The position numbers were made by a program, and so were the translations under genes. Of a DNA stretch of 64,000 nucleotides, positions 56,084 to 64,000 are shown in pieces. The stretch is taken from assembly GCA_963751425.1 (NCBI GenBank), contig CAVVUF010000004.1:62001-126000 (forward strand), in the 5' to 3' direction. Numbering within the stretch: position 1 is the stretch's first letter; every line of letters begins with the position of its first letter. The notes beneath the pieces were generated by a model. That model was not told the origin of the DNA. It saw only the letters and a program-made list of their open reading frames with translations, and searched no databases. Source of the stretch: CAVVUF01 sp963751425. GTDB taxonomy: Bacteria > Chloroflexota > Anaerolineae > Anaerolineales > UBA4823.

Positions 56084-57394
56084 ATGCAAGATGAGGTGAA
56101 AGAGCAGTGTGCAGATGAAGTGGCAGCAATACGCCGACGGATCACTGAACTAGAGAGGATCTTGGAGATCAGCCGCGAACTGACTTCGGTTCTGAAGTTG
56201 GAACCCCTCCTAAGGAAAATCCTGGCAACGGCGGCAGAATTGATAGATGGTGAGGGAGCTTCTATTCTCTTGCTAGATGCCCACACTGGTGAGTTGCGCT
56301 TTCTCGCGGCGTTCGGTGGCGCATCCGAGAAAGTTGTGGAAATCAACATCCCAGTGGAGGGCTCCTTGGCTGGCACGATTCTCACCTCTCGCCAACCCTT
56401 GATTATCCCTGATGCCCAAGCTGACCCTCGCATGTTTAGGGAGGTTGACCGGCATACTGGCTTTGTGACCCGTTCGCTGCTAGGCGTGCCGCTGCTGCTC
56501 ACGAACCGATGTGTCGGCGTGGTAGAAGCTATTAACAAGCGAGGTAGCCGGGAGTTTTCTCAGGAAGATGTGAAGACATTGACGGCCCTAGCCACCCAGG
56601 CTGCTATCGCTATCGAGAACGCACGTTTATATGAGGCAGTCGTAGACCATACCAAGCGGTTGGAGGAACGGGTGCGGGAGCGGACTGCCGAACTTCAGGC
56701 GCGCAATGAAGAACTGACTGCCTATGATCACACCGTAGCTCACGATCTCAAGAATCCTTTGGCTCTTGTCATCGGCTACGCCGAGGTATTGGAAGAAGGC
56801 TATGCCTCAATGACGGGCCAGGAATTGAAGGAGTATTTGCATACGATCGCGCGGCATGGGTACAAGATGCGCAGCATCATTGACGAGCTGCTACTGCTGG
56901 CCGAACTACGCGATATGGAAGTCGAGGCGGGACCCTTGGACATGGCGAGTATCATGACCGAGACCTGGCAGCGTCTGGCTAGCATGATTGAAGAATATCA
57001 TGCAGAGATCATCTTACCCGATGTTTGGCCCGTAGCATCTGGCTATGGACCGTGGATTGAAGAGGTGTGGGTCAACTATCTCAGCAACGCGATCAAGTAC
57101 GGCGGCCGGCCACCTCGACTGGAACTGGGCGCGCAAGAGCAGGCAGATGGCTTGGTGTGTTTTTGGGTGCGCGACAACGGACCAGGCATTCCACCAGAAG
57201 AACAGTCCCGGCTTTTCTCTCGGTTTGTGCGACTTGACCCGGAGCGCGCCAAAGGCCATGGCTTGGGACTTTCCATTGTGAGACGTATCGTCGAGAGACT
57301 CGGCGGACATGTGGATGTAGAGAGTCAAATAGGCCAAGGGAGCATCTTTGCCTTTTCATTGCCTGGTGTAGGTTACCATAGAAATCAGCTATAA
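56084..57394 (+). CDS. GAF-domain sensor histidine kinase
   Basis: 436 residues from ATG 56084 (CGGAGGGC upstream). A short coiled-coil (about 5-35) leads into a GAF domain (LLRKILATAAELIDGEGASILLLD through TLTALATQAAIAIENARLYEAV), a second coiled-coil, the HisKA box with His220 in VAHDLKNPLALVIGYAEVL, and the HATPase N-box YLSNAIKYGG, G1 DNGPGIPPEEQSRLF and G2 HGLGLSIVRRIV. No membrane segment, so it is a soluble sensor of a small molecule. No response regulator is adjacent. The FAH-family gene follows 18 nt later and may be co-transcribed. Confidence 0.92.
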   Translation: MQDEVKEQCADEVAAIRRRITELERILEISRELTSVLKLEPLLRKILATAAELIDGEGASILLLDAHTGELRFLAAFGGASEKVVEINIPVEGSLAGTILTSRQPLIIPDAQADPRMFREVDRHTGFVTRSLLGVPLLLTNRCVGVVEAINKRGSREFSQEDVKTLTALATQAAIAIENARLYEAVVDHTKRLEERVRERTAELQARNEELTAYDHTVAHDLKNPLALVIGYAEVLEEGYASMTGQELKEYLHTIARHGYKMRSIIDELLLLAELRDMEVEAGPLDMASIMTETWQRLASMIEEYHAEIILPDVWPVASGYGPWIEEVWVNYLSNAIKYGGRPPRLELGAQEQADGLVCFWVRDNGPGIPPEEQSRLFSRFVRLDPERAKGHGLGLSIVRRIVERLGGHVDVESQIGQGSIFAFSLPGVGYHRNQL

Positions 57395-57412
57395 TTTTGC
57401 CGGAGGATTGCG

Positions 57413-58309
57413 ATGATGGCTTATCTATTACGGTATTTTGATCCAGTCAAAGGCGCATGCCTGGGTTGTCTAAGTGATGGAAAGGTTTTCGATATCACAC
57501 CAAAGTTCGGCTCAATGACCGCCTGGCTGCAGGCCAGCGTTGGTCAGGTCGCAGCCGTCATCCAGGAGCTGGAAAGCTTTATTTCTGACGAGACGTTGGC
57601 CTATTCTTTTGTGGACCTGGACCGGGTCCCCAGGCCGGGCTCGGCTCACCTGTTGGCCCCGGTAGACAAGCAGGAGGTATGGGCGGCGGGGGTCACTTAC
57701 ACGCGCAGCCGCGTGGCGCGCCAGCAGGAGGCGCAGGATGGCGGCGATATTTATGCGCGCGTCTACGCGGCGGATAGGCCCGAGCTGTTCTTCAAATCCC
57801 TGGGAGAGAAGGTGGTCGGTCACCATCAGGCGGTTGGCATCCGGGCAGATGCCAATTGGTCTGTGCCGGAGCCGGAGCTAGCCCTTATTCTCAACCCGGC
57901 GCTGGAGGTGGTGGGGATGACGATCGGAAACGATATGAGCAGCCGGGATATCGAGGGGGCAAATCCGTTATACCTGCCGCAAGCCAAGGTGTATACGGCC
58001 TCTTGTGCCTTGGGACCGGCGATTGCCCTGCAGCCTATGACCGAATGGCCGCAGGTGAGCATTCGTTTGCAGATCCAGCGCATGGGGGAGGCAGTCTTCT
58101 CGGGGCAGACGGATACGTCGATGATCCAGCGCAGGCTGGATGAGCTGGTGGCTTACCTGGGACGCAGCGCCAGCTTCTCTTACGGAGCGGTGCTCTTGAC
58201 CGGCACGGGGGTCGTGCCGCCAGAGACGTTTACCTTGCAGGAGGGGGATTGGATAACCATCACGATTGAACAGATCGGGGAGCTGATTAATGTTGTGAAA
58301 GTGGTCTAA
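57413..58309 (+). CDS. Fumarylacetoacetate hydrolase-family protein, AraD1/XylX-like
   Basis: 298 residues; GGAGG upstream of the double ATG. FAH fold: WAAGVTYTRSRVARQQEA, the metal-binding VPEPELALILNPALEVVGMTIGNDMSSRDIEGANPLYLPQAK (Glu, Glu, Asp ligands), and GAVLLTGTGVVPPETFTLQEGD. This subgroup includes 2-keto-3-deoxy-pentonate dehydratases of the Weimberg pathway, which make alpha-ketoglutarate semialdehyde. A yjhG-type sugar-acid dehydratase 3.3 kb away would supply that substrate, so the assignment is attractive but inferred. Confidence 0.82.
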   Translation: MMAYLLRYFDPVKGACLGCLSDGKVFDITPKFGSMTAWLQASVGQVAAVIQELESFISDETLAYSFVDLDRVPRPGSAHLLAPVDKQEVWAAGVTYTRSRVARQQEAQDGGDIYARVYAADRPELFFKSLGEKVVGHHQAVGIRADANWSVPEPELALILNPALEVVGMTIGNDMSSRDIEGANPLYLPQAKVYTASCALGPAIALQPMTEWPQVSIRLQIQRMGEAVFSGQTDTSMIQRRLDELVAYLGRSASFSYGAVLLTGTGVVPPETFTLQEGDWITITIEQIGELINVVKVV

Positions 58310-58368
58310 GGATCCGTCAGGTATAAAGGCGCACGGCCGTGCACCCCAACCCAGCAGCAAATAAAAGC

Positions 58369-58397
58369 TTGCTTTCGGCTTGAGAACTGGTTACAAT
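58369..58397 (+). promoter_or_regulatory. Sigma-70-type promoter of zinc finger-PP2C gene
   Basis: TTGCTT, 17-nt spacer, TACAAT, 52 nt before ATG 58450. Confidence 0.55.
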
Positions 58398-58449
58398 ATA
58401 TAAAACAAACGTTCTGGTAATGGTTTTGAAGAATTAATGGAGGGCTCTT

Positions 58450-59472
58450 ATGGAGGCAACTGTCTTACAACGCATCCAGTACGGATTACAAGAAAAGCGC
58501 CAGAACCTTTCGGATTGGCTCAATCATACTCCTCCTGACAAGAAACAACTTGTCGTTGGACCCTGCTGTGATGAGGCCGTCCAGGAGCAAATTAAAACGA
58601 TCGACCAGTCTTTGGGCAAGATCCAAGATCATACCTTGGGGGTGTGCGAGGTCTGTCATGGTGATGTGGATGCCAGCCTGCTGGAGGTCGATTATACAAC
58701 TTGTGTGTGCCTGGATCATTATTCCGATCAAGACCGGCGCCAGCTTGAGACCGAATTGGAGCTTTCGCTGGCTTTTCAAAGGGCACTGCTTCCCCAAACC
58801 TCCCAAGCGATCCCGGGGTTGGCGCTGGCGGCTTTCAACCGCCCCGCTCAAATCCTGGGCGGTGATTACTTCGATTTCATTCAATACCAAGATGGGCTGT
58901 ATGGCCTGGCGATTGCAGATGCGGCAGGACACGGCGTGGCTGCCAGCATGCACATGACCAGCCTGCAAACTGCCCTGCACACGCTGGCACCTGAGAGCAA
59001 CTCTCCTACCGAGGTGATTCGACGGATCAACCGGTTTTATATTCACAATGTGCACATGACAAGCTTTCTGACGATCTTTTTAAGTCACTATGACCCTGTG
59101 TTACACTTACTTACTTATGGGAATGCCGGGCACAACCCGCCCATGGTGTACCGCAGTGAAGAGGGCAAAGTGGATTGGCTGCAACCTACCGGGGCTGGAC
59201 TGGGATTCATCGAGGATTACACCATCCAGCCGCAGACCATTTCGTTATCTGTGGGTGATTTAATCATCCTGTATACGGATGGCGTCGTTGAGGCAGAAAA
59301 TACTCAAGGGAAAAATTTTGGTTACGAGCGATTGGAAAAACTCACTGCACAAAATGCTTCGCTTTCAGCCCAGGATTTATTAAAGGTCCTCCGCCAGGCA
59401 CTCATGGATTTTATCGAGGCGCAGCCCCTGGCGGACGATACAACCATTGTTATTGGAAAGATTATCGGGTAG
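58450..59472 (+). CDS. TraR/DksA-like zinc finger fused to SpoIIE/RsbU-type PP2C phosphatase
   Basis: 340 residues; GGAGGGC before the ATG. Residues 1-95 resemble a DksA/TraR C-terminal part: a helical region, then TLGVCEVCHGDVDASLLEVD and TTCVCLDHY, with Cys66, Cys69, Cys85 and Cys87 as possible metal ligands (spacing slightly off the usual CxxC...CxxC). Residues from about 100 onward form a PP2C phosphatase: GGDYFDF, DAAGHGVAASMHMTSLQ, YGNAGHNPPMVYR, LYTDGVVEAEN, DDTTIVIG. RsbU-type enzymes dephosphorylate anti-sigma antagonists in partner switching. No STAS or kinase partner is adjacent; the histidine kinase two genes upstream could be functionally linked. Confidence 0.85.
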   Translation: MEATVLQRIQYGLQEKRQNLSDWLNHTPPDKKQLVVGPCCDEAVQEQIKTIDQSLGKIQDHTLGVCEVCHGDVDASLLEVDYTTCVCLDHYSDQDRRQLETELELSLAFQRALLPQTSQAIPGLALAAFNRPAQILGGDYFDFIQYQDGLYGLAIADAAGHGVAASMHMTSLQTALHTLAPESNSPTEVIRRINRFYIHNVHMTSFLTIFLSHYDPVLHLLTYGNAGHNPPMVYRSEEGKVDWLQPTGAGLGFIEDYTIQPQTISLSVGDLIILYTDGVVEAENTQGKNFGYERLEKLTAQNASLSAQDLLKVLRQALMDFIEAQPLADDTTIVIGKIIG

Positions 59473-59479
59473 ATATCTG

Positions 59480-61012
59480 ATGACCGACGAAGCACAAGCC
59501 TGCACGATACACCTGCACCCAGACGATCCCATCGCAATCGCCAAGTGCGAATTAACGCTTGGGATGGAGCTGGTGCTTTCTGATGGACCCATCACCGTAA
59601 GAGAGCCTGTGCCAGCCGGGCACAAACTGGCTCTCAAAGATATCATGCCGGGCGAGGAAATCCGGCGTTACGGATATACGATTGGGAGGGCAACGACTTT
59701 CATCCCGGTGGGGAGCTGGGTGCACAGCCATAACCTGGAATTGGGCGAAAGCAGCGTTGAGCGGACAATCCGGGTGGTGCAGCCGGAAAAGCCCGAATTC
59801 TCTGAAAACACTTTTATGGGGTATGGGCGGCCGGGTAGAAGGGCTGGGCTGCGCAACTATATCGCCTTGATCTCGACGGTAACTTGTTCGGCGCACGTCA
59901 CCAGCCAGATCGCAAGACATTTCACGCCTGAGCGCCTGGCAGCCTACCCAAACGTGGATGGCGTGGTCGCCATCGTCCACCACAGCGGCTGTTCTATGCC
60001 GCAGGGAGGGCTTTCGCAGCGATATTTGAAGCGCCTCTTAGCGAACCTGGCAATCCACCCCAACGTGGCAGCGGCGGTTTACATCGGCCTGGGCTGTGAG
60101 GTGATGCAGGTGGACGACTGCCAGCCGGTCTTTTCGGCGGCGGAGGTGGAGGGACTGGCGCCGCGCAACCTGGTAATCCAAGACCAGGGAGGCTTTCAAA
60201 AGACGGTGGCGGCGGGGATCGAGCTGGTGGAAAAACTGCTGCCACAGGTGAATGCGATTCCGCGCAGCCCGCAGCCGCTGGCTGACCTGGTGGTGGCGCT
60301 GCAGTGCGGCGGGAGTGATGGCTGGTCGGGTATTACGGCGAACCCGCTGGTGGGGAGGATTACGGACCGCCTGGTGCAGGAGGGGGGAACGGCGGTGCTG
60401 GCAGAGACGCCCGAAATCTATGGGGCGGAACACCTGCTGACCGGGCGGGTCAATTCTGTGGAAACAGCCGAGAAGCTCATGGGGCGGATTGCCTGGTGGG
60501 AAAGCCAGGCAAAGCTGCGCGGCTTCAGCCTGGACAATAACCCGACGCCCGGGAACAAACAGGGTGGGCTGACAACGATCTTCGAGAAGTCGCTGGGGGC
60601 GGTGGCGAAGGCGGGCAGCAGCCCCTTGAACGGCGTCTACGAATACGGCGAGCGCATTGAGGCGAGGGGCCTGGTGTTCATGGATACCCCCGGCAACGAC
60701 CCGCTCTCGGTGACCGGGCAGGTGGCGGGTGGCTGCAGCCTGATCTTATTCACCACGGGGCGCGGCTCGGTGTATGGCTCAGCCCTGGCGCCGTGCCTCA
60801 AGATTGCCAGCAACACCCGCCTGGCGGAGCGCATGGCGGATGACATGGATTTTAACGCTGGGAAGATCCTGGAAGGCATGTCTTGGGTAGAGGCCAGCCA
60901 GCAGCTCTTCGAACAGGTCGTCGAAACCGCTTCCGGACAGCGCACCAAGAGCGAGCGGCACGGCCTCTCGGAGCAGGAATTCGTGCCCTGGCAGCCGGAT
61001 GCGTCTTTATGA
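59480..61012 (+). CDS. UxaA-family altronate/galactarate-type dehydratase
   Basis: 510 residues from ATG 59480 (7 nt after the phosphatase stop). N-terminal SAF domain (DGPITVREPVPAGHKLALKD), then the UxaA core: FMGYGRPGRRAGLRNYIALISTV, VVAIVHHSGCSMPQGG, LGCEVMQVDDC, ALQCGGSDGWSGITANPLVG, DNNPTPGNKQGGLTTIFEKSLGAVAKAG and FMDTPGNDPLSVTGQVAGGC. These metal- or Fe-dependent enzymes dehydrate hexuronic or aldaric acids (altronate, galactarate) to 2-keto-3-deoxy acids. With the yjhG-type and FAH genes it forms a sugar-acid catabolism neighbourhood. Confidence 0.92.
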   Translation: MTDEAQACTIHLHPDDPIAIAKCELTLGMELVLSDGPITVREPVPAGHKLALKDIMPGEEIRRYGYTIGRATTFIPVGSWVHSHNLELGESSVERTIRVVQPEKPEFSENTFMGYGRPGRRAGLRNYIALISTVTCSAHVTSQIARHFTPERLAAYPNVDGVVAIVHHSGCSMPQGGLSQRYLKRLLANLAIHPNVAAAVYIGLGCEVMQVDDCQPVFSAAEVEGLAPRNLVIQDQGGFQKTVAAGIELVEKLLPQVNAIPRSPQPLADLVVALQCGGSDGWSGITANPLVGRITDRLVQEGGTAVLAETPEIYGAEHLLTGRVNSVETAEKLMGRIAWWESQAKLRGFSLDNNPTPGNKQGGLTTIFEKSLGAVAKAGSSPLNGVYEYGERIEARGLVFMDTPGNDPLSVTGQVAGGCSLILFTTGRGSVYGSALAPCLKIASNTRLAERMADDMDFNAGKILEGMSWVEASQQLFEQVVETASGQRTKSERHGLSEQEFVPWQPDASL

Positions 61013-61016
61013 ATTG

Positions 61017-61047
61017 GACGCGGATAAACACGGAAAACGCAGATTTC
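61017..61047 (+). repeat. ~9-nt periodic repeat, CACGGAT type
   Basis: GACGCGGATA, AACACGGAA, AACGCAGATTTC at 9-10 nt spacing, in the gap between the convergent UxaA and GNAT-TPR genes. Confidence 0.65.
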
Positions 61048-62168
61048 TAAAGTGATTCTTGGGTGTGGTTGGTGATACCAAAAAGAAGCTGCCAATCTGG
61101 ATGGTTGCGCAAAGAAACCAGGTGAGGGGAGCTCTTTATCCGTTCTTGATCGACGAAGCCCTTCTCGACGGCCTGACGCAGGTATCTAAACGCTTTCTCA
61201 GATTCTCCAAGCATGGCGGCAGAACAAGCCGCCACCCAGTATGCCCAGCCCTGCTCCTGGCCCTGGGCAAAGGACTTTTCAAGCCAGGTAAGCGCCTCGG
61301 CGTACTGCTGATGATCAAAGCACACATCACCCTGGACGGCCAGGGCATCTGCCTCTTTGAACCAGCCCAGGCAAATCGGGTAATCAGCGACTTTCTCGAA
61401 GCCTACCTTGAGGGCGGTGGCGACGGAAGGTGCGTTCGAGGCATAACAGTGCCAGCCGATGCGGGTGATCCCCTGCGAGCGGGCATATTCGATGAACGCC
61501 GAAGCCAGCAGCGTGGCAAAGCCGCGGCGCTGGTAAGCCGGGCTGGTGGCAATGCCGATCTCGCAGCCGCCGGCGTGGTTGTATTCCGACAGGCACCAGC
61601 CAACGATCTCGTGGTCGTGCACCAGGCAAAAGCCGAAGCTCTTCTGCAGGAAATCCTCAACGGACTCGCGCTCAGAGCACATCTCTTCGGTCAGGAAATC
61701 CGGATTCTTGATCAGCGGATCGGCGAGAATTTCCCGGTCGGCATGGCGCAGGACGAAGCCTTCCGGAAGCAGAGAGCGCCAGTCTGTTTTCAATTCCTTG
61801 AGAAGGTAAAACTGGCGCTGGGAAAAAATGGGATATTTATCTTTTAAGATCAGGTCTAGTTTGTCGGTCCAACCAGCCGGCTGGTAGTACAGGACGAACA
61901 TGGTCTCCCCAGCAGCCAGGGCCTGCGGGTAGATGGTTTCAGCGAACAGGCGCTGGAGGGAATGGTTGAAAGCCTCGTTTTCCGGATTTCCCGCCAGGAA
62001 GCAGCGCCGGCTGGCAACCGCCAGCGCGGCGGTGGGTTGCTCGGGATGATCAACGTATATTCGAGATGGGACGGTCCCTTCCAGGAGGCAGGCGACAGCC
62101 AGGTGATGGTCCAGGGCATTCAGGATTGGACGGGTAAGGTCCTTGTTTGCAAGGTTCATTAAATACAT
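61047..62168 (-). CDS. GNAT acetyltransferase with C-terminal TPR-like region
   Basis: 373 residues; AAGGAG about 10 nt before ATG 62168. The first 130 residues are a divergent helical domain (VLYYQPAGWTDKLDLIL). A GNAT domain follows (SFGFCLVHDHEIVGWCLSEYNHAGG, ATSPAYQRRGFATLLASAFIEYA as the acetyl-CoA loop, APSVATALKVGFE). The last 110 residues read as tetratricopeptide-like helices (GDVCFDHQQYAEALTWLEKSFAQ, VAACSAAMLGESEKAFRYLRQAV). The TPR part may recruit a protein target; the substrate is unknown. Confidence 0.8.
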   Translation of the reverse strand: MYLMNLANKDLTRPILNALDHHLAVACLLEGTVPSRIYVDHPEQPTAALAVASRRCFLAGNPENEAFNHSLQRLFAETIYPQALAAGETMFVLYYQPAGWTDKLDLILKDKYPIFSQRQFYLLKELKTDWRSLLPEGFVLRHADREILADPLIKNPDFLTEEMCSERESVEDFLQKSFGFCLVHDHEIVGWCLSEYNHAGGCEIGIATSPAYQRRGFATLLASAFIEYARSQGITRIGWHCYASNAPSVATALKVGFEKVADYPICLGWFKEADALAVQGDVCFDHQQYAEALTWLEKSFAQGQEQGWAYWVAACSAAMLGESEKAFRYLRQAVEKGFVDQERIKSSPHLVSLRNHPDWQLLFGITNHTQESL

Positions 62169-62200
62169 TCCGGAGAGTCTCCTTATGTAAACAAATAATG

Positions 62201-62230
62201 CTCACGGATCACGCGGATGAACACGGATTT
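62201..62230 (+). repeat. ~9-nt periodic repeat, CACGGAT type
   Basis: CTCACGGAT, CACGCGGAT, GAACACGGATT at 9-10 nt spacing, just upstream of the GNAT-TPR start, again with the G/A-rich strand on plus. Confidence 0.7.
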
Positions 62231-62387
62231 TTCTTTGATCGTCTGGCGTGTGACAAATGGTGTGGGAAGCTTATCAGATTGGAAATTATTCTTAATTGTA
62301 CCCCTCTTGAAAAAAAAGTTCCCCCTCGGCCTGTTTCCAGAACAAGGGGGATTCTTGGGATGAGTACATCCCTTGGAAAAGGGGATG

Positions 62388-63548
62388 CTAAGGTTTGTTG
62401 CCAGAGCCTGGGTTGTTTCCCGGATCTGAGGGTTGGTTGCCAGGGTTTTCTGGGGATGCCGAGGTGGGCTGAGGGCCGGGACCGACGCCATCACCAGGTT
62501 TTTCAGTGGGTTGTGGACCGGGGCCAAAACCATCTCCGGGTTCAGTGGTAGGTTGGGGGCCGGGACCAATGCCACTTCCTGGTTCAGTGGTAGGCTGGGG
62601 GCCGGGGCCAAAACCGTCTCCGGGTTTTGTGGTGGGCTGTGAGCCAGTACCAGATTGAGGGGTGCAGGTGCAGGTTGCTTGGGGACCGAGACCCGTGCCC
62701 GGCCCAGGGCCATAACCGCTGCCGGGGGTGGGAGTGCCGGTGATAAAGGGACCGGGGCCAAAGCCATCGGCGGGGGTGCGGGTGAAGCTGGGAGGCACAA
62801 CGGCTGGGCTGCCCGGGCCAAACCGTGACCGCAGGGTTGCTGGATCAGCCTGGCCTTCTTCTACCCAGGATAGACGGAGCTGGATCTGGTCGCGAATTTG
62901 TAGGAGAAGGGCTTCATCTGGCGCTCCTGCATTCTCCTGTAACTGTGCCAGGACTCGCTCTTGCTGCTGTAAGGTCTGGCGAATCCTTGCTAAAGCGGGT
63001 TCCAACTGGTCAGCATCCAGGCCGCAGGCTAAACGGAGGGCTGTATCAAGCTGGGTTTGCAAGCGCAGCATGAGCGAATCAGGGGGAGTTTGATTCTTCA
63101 TCAACATCGCTTGAATTTCCTCCATACGGCGGTTGGCAAATTGGAGAGCCAGCTCAATCTGATCGGTTTCATTTTCCCCCCAACTGAGGCGAAGATCCTC
63201 ACTCTGGGTTTTCAGACTATAGAGAGCCTCGCCTGGCAGGCTGCCCTGGGCGGCATAGACGGTGGCGCCTGTGCCTCCTAAGGCCAGGGCAATAACGGCA
63301 AAGATGGTTGCAAGGGTTGTGAACATTGAGAAACGCTCCTTTCGGTGGAACAGGGTATTGGAGAATACACTCCAATATCCAAGACGCTGTTTCGGCGTTT
63401 GGGATACGGCCTGAGCATATGTCTGCGCCTGAGATAGGAATGCGGCTCGGCCACGTGCAGCGGCCTGCGCATGGCGGGCGGGCATCTCTTGCAAGCTTTC
63501 TAGATGTTCTATAACAACCCGGTCAGTCTGTGGTGATAATGGCTGCAT
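62388..63548 (-). CDS. DUF5667-like single-pass membrane protein with Gly-Pro repeat tail (putative anti-sigma partner)
   Basis: 386 residues from ATG 63548 (GAGGAAG upstream). N-terminal cytoplasmic part (VVIEHLESLQEMPARHAQAAARGRAAF), one transmembrane helix at about 72-95 (TTLATIFAVIALALGGTGAT), then an extracytoplasmic helical DUF5667-type region (YSLKTQSEDLRLSWGENETDQIELALQFANRRMEEI) and a low-complexity tail. The gene overlaps the sigma factor end by 26 nt, the layout of sigma/anti-sigma pairs, so it probably controls that sigma factor. It could alternatively be a structural envelope protein. Confidence 0.8.
   Translation of the reverse strand: MQPLSPQTDRVVIEHLESLQEMPARHAQAAARGRAAFLSQAQTYAQAVSQTPKQRLGYWSVFSNTLFHRKERFSMFTTLATIFAVIALALGGTGATVYAAQGSLPGEALYSLKTQSEDLRLSWGENETDQIELALQFANRRMEEIQAMLMKNQTPPDSLMLRLQTQLDTALRLACGLDADQLEPALARIRQTLQQQERVLAQLQENAGAPDEALLLQIRDQIQLRLSWVEEGQADPATLRSRFGPGSPAVVPPSFTRTPADGFGPGPFITGTPTPGSGYGPGPGTGLGPQATCTCTPQSGTGSQPTTKPGDGFGPGPQPTTEPGSGIGPGPQPTTEPGDGFGPGPQPTEKPGDGVGPGPQPTSASPENPGNQPSDPGNNPGSGNKP
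62457..62624 (-). repeat. Four tandem 42-bp coding repeats (14-residue units)
   Basis: Units read PG-D/S-G-F/I/V-GPGPQPT plus two variable residues, four times. They encode the outer Gly/Pro-rich tail of the DUF5667-like protein and are likely to vary in number between strains. Confidence 0.8.
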
Positions 63549-64000
63549 AATTGACTTCCTCTTCTGTCGCCAAGATACGGCGTAGGGCATCCAGGGCGCG
63601 ATGTTGGAGCGATTTGACCGCGCCGACTGGTTTCTGCAGGGCTTCGGCAATTTCCTCATTGTCCCAGCCCTCATAAAATTTGAGCATGATTACCTGGCGC
63701 TGTTCTGCCGTCAGGTGCAGGAGCGCAGCGCGAGTTTTCTCTTGCATTAACCGGCGCGAAACTTCGGCTTCGACGCCCTCGCCAGCCGCCGCTAGCAAGG
63801 TTTCTTCCAGGGGCAATGGCGGGATGGGTTGGCGGCGGTAAAGATCCGTGATCCAGTTGTGAGCGACGCGGTAAAGATAGGGTTTCAAATCTTGCTGCGG
63901 TCCTTTGCCATCTCGCAGAGCACGTAATAAGCGTTGAAAGGTCTCGGCAACACAATCTTCAGCCATGAAAGCCTCACCCAGCAAACGCAAAGCGTAGTCA
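63523..64000 (-). CDS. RNA polymerase sigma-70-family (ECF-like) factor, N-terminus outside window
   Basis: The frame stays open to the window edge, so the start lies beyond 64000. Region 2 is visible as YALRLLGEAFMAEDCVAETFQRLLRAL and LKPYLYRVAHNWITDLYRR. Region 4 reads LTAEQRQVIMLKFYEGWDNEEIAEALQKPVGAVKSLQHRALDALRRIL (helix-turn-helix). It directs RNA polymerase to alternative promoters. Coupled by overlap with the DUF5667-like membrane gene, its likely regulator. Confidence 0.93.
   Translation of the reverse strand, partial: DYALRLLGEAFMAEDCVAETFQRLLRALRDGKGPQQDLKPYLYRVAHNWITDLYRRQPIPPLPLEETLLAAAGEGVEAEVSRRLMQEKTRAALLHLTAEQRQVIMLKFYEGWDNEEIAEALQKPVGAVKSLQHRALDALRRILATEEEVNYAAIITTD

Noticed and set aside
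62183..62821. 212-codon minus frame rich in Pro-Ala
   Set aside because: Alternative frame of the Gly-Pro repeat tail of the DUF5667-like gene; low-complexity artefact.

Overview
The window looks like a chromosome segment from an uncultured or little-studied member of the Chloroflexota, most likely class Anaerolineae. This is an inference from gene content and style: an oversized SecA without a SEC-C tail, a PPi-type phosphofructokinase, a DUF5667-like membrane protein beside a sigma factor, a C-terminal cobalamin-binding mutase subunit with MeaB, BNR-repeat surface proteins, YjhG-type sugar-acid dehydratase, and GC-rich genes mostly preceded by GGAGG-like ribosome sites. No rRNA, phage, transposase or CRISPR array was seen. 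One tRNA (Glu, anticodon CTC) is present.

Layout. 0-6.1 kb: a truncated trypsin-like protease (minus), then on plus an FKBP/SlyD-like prolyl isomerase, a GHMP-kinase/GalU-like nucleotidyltransferase fusion, a membrane-anchored HExxH protein, a two-domain glycosyltransferase and a hotdog thioesterase. 6.1-18.3 kb is housekeeping: LysM protein, tRNA-Glu, phosphofructokinase, DnaE (minus), SecA and adenosine deaminase. 18.4-24.1 kb is a tight minus-strand operon (cobalamin-binding mutase subunit, meaB, GNAT, mutM, two small proteins) behind a secreted BNR protein. 24.2-33.97 kb holds a UroD-type methyltransferase-like protein, a glutaredoxin-thioredoxin reductase fusion, DUF302, UvrA, a BtrH-like protein, GNAT, a RibD/DHFR-like reductase and a rubredoxin-like/MBL protein. 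34-38.9 kb holds a PQQ-repeat protein divergent from an ABC-2 exporter pair. 38.9-45.4 kb is a five-gene minus operon (two SDR paralogues, a UbiA-type prenyltransferase, cydA, cydB), headed by a perfect 27-bp palindrome centred on a TATAAT box. 45.4-51 kb carries an isomerase/dehydrogenase pair, a peroxiredoxin-ABC transporter operon and a LmbE-like deacetylase. 51-61 kb is centred on sugar-acid catabolism (YjhG-type dehydratase, FAH-family protein, UxaA-type dehydratase), interrupted by a low-GC, cassette-like insertion with a small DUF1801 protein and a nitroreductase, and by two signalling proteins (GAF histidine kinase, zinc finger-PP2C phosphatase). 61-64 kb: a GNAT-TPR protein, a DUF5667-like membrane protein and a truncated sigma factor.

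Three cross-cutting observations stand out. (1) Purine-rich, roughly 9-nt-periodic repeats recur in about ten intergenic gaps, nearly always with the same strand facing plus. (2) Six conserved minus-strand genes are each broken by one extra base, and secA has lost its conserved N-terminus from frame by one base. These are probably sequence errors, but the secA site also reads as a -1 slippery heptamer. (3) The 5' end and upstream region of the YjhG-type gene occur twice as a direct repeat bracketing the foreign-looking segment, with attC-like core sites at the junctions.

All functional calls rest on motif and family recognition by eye. No database search was run.
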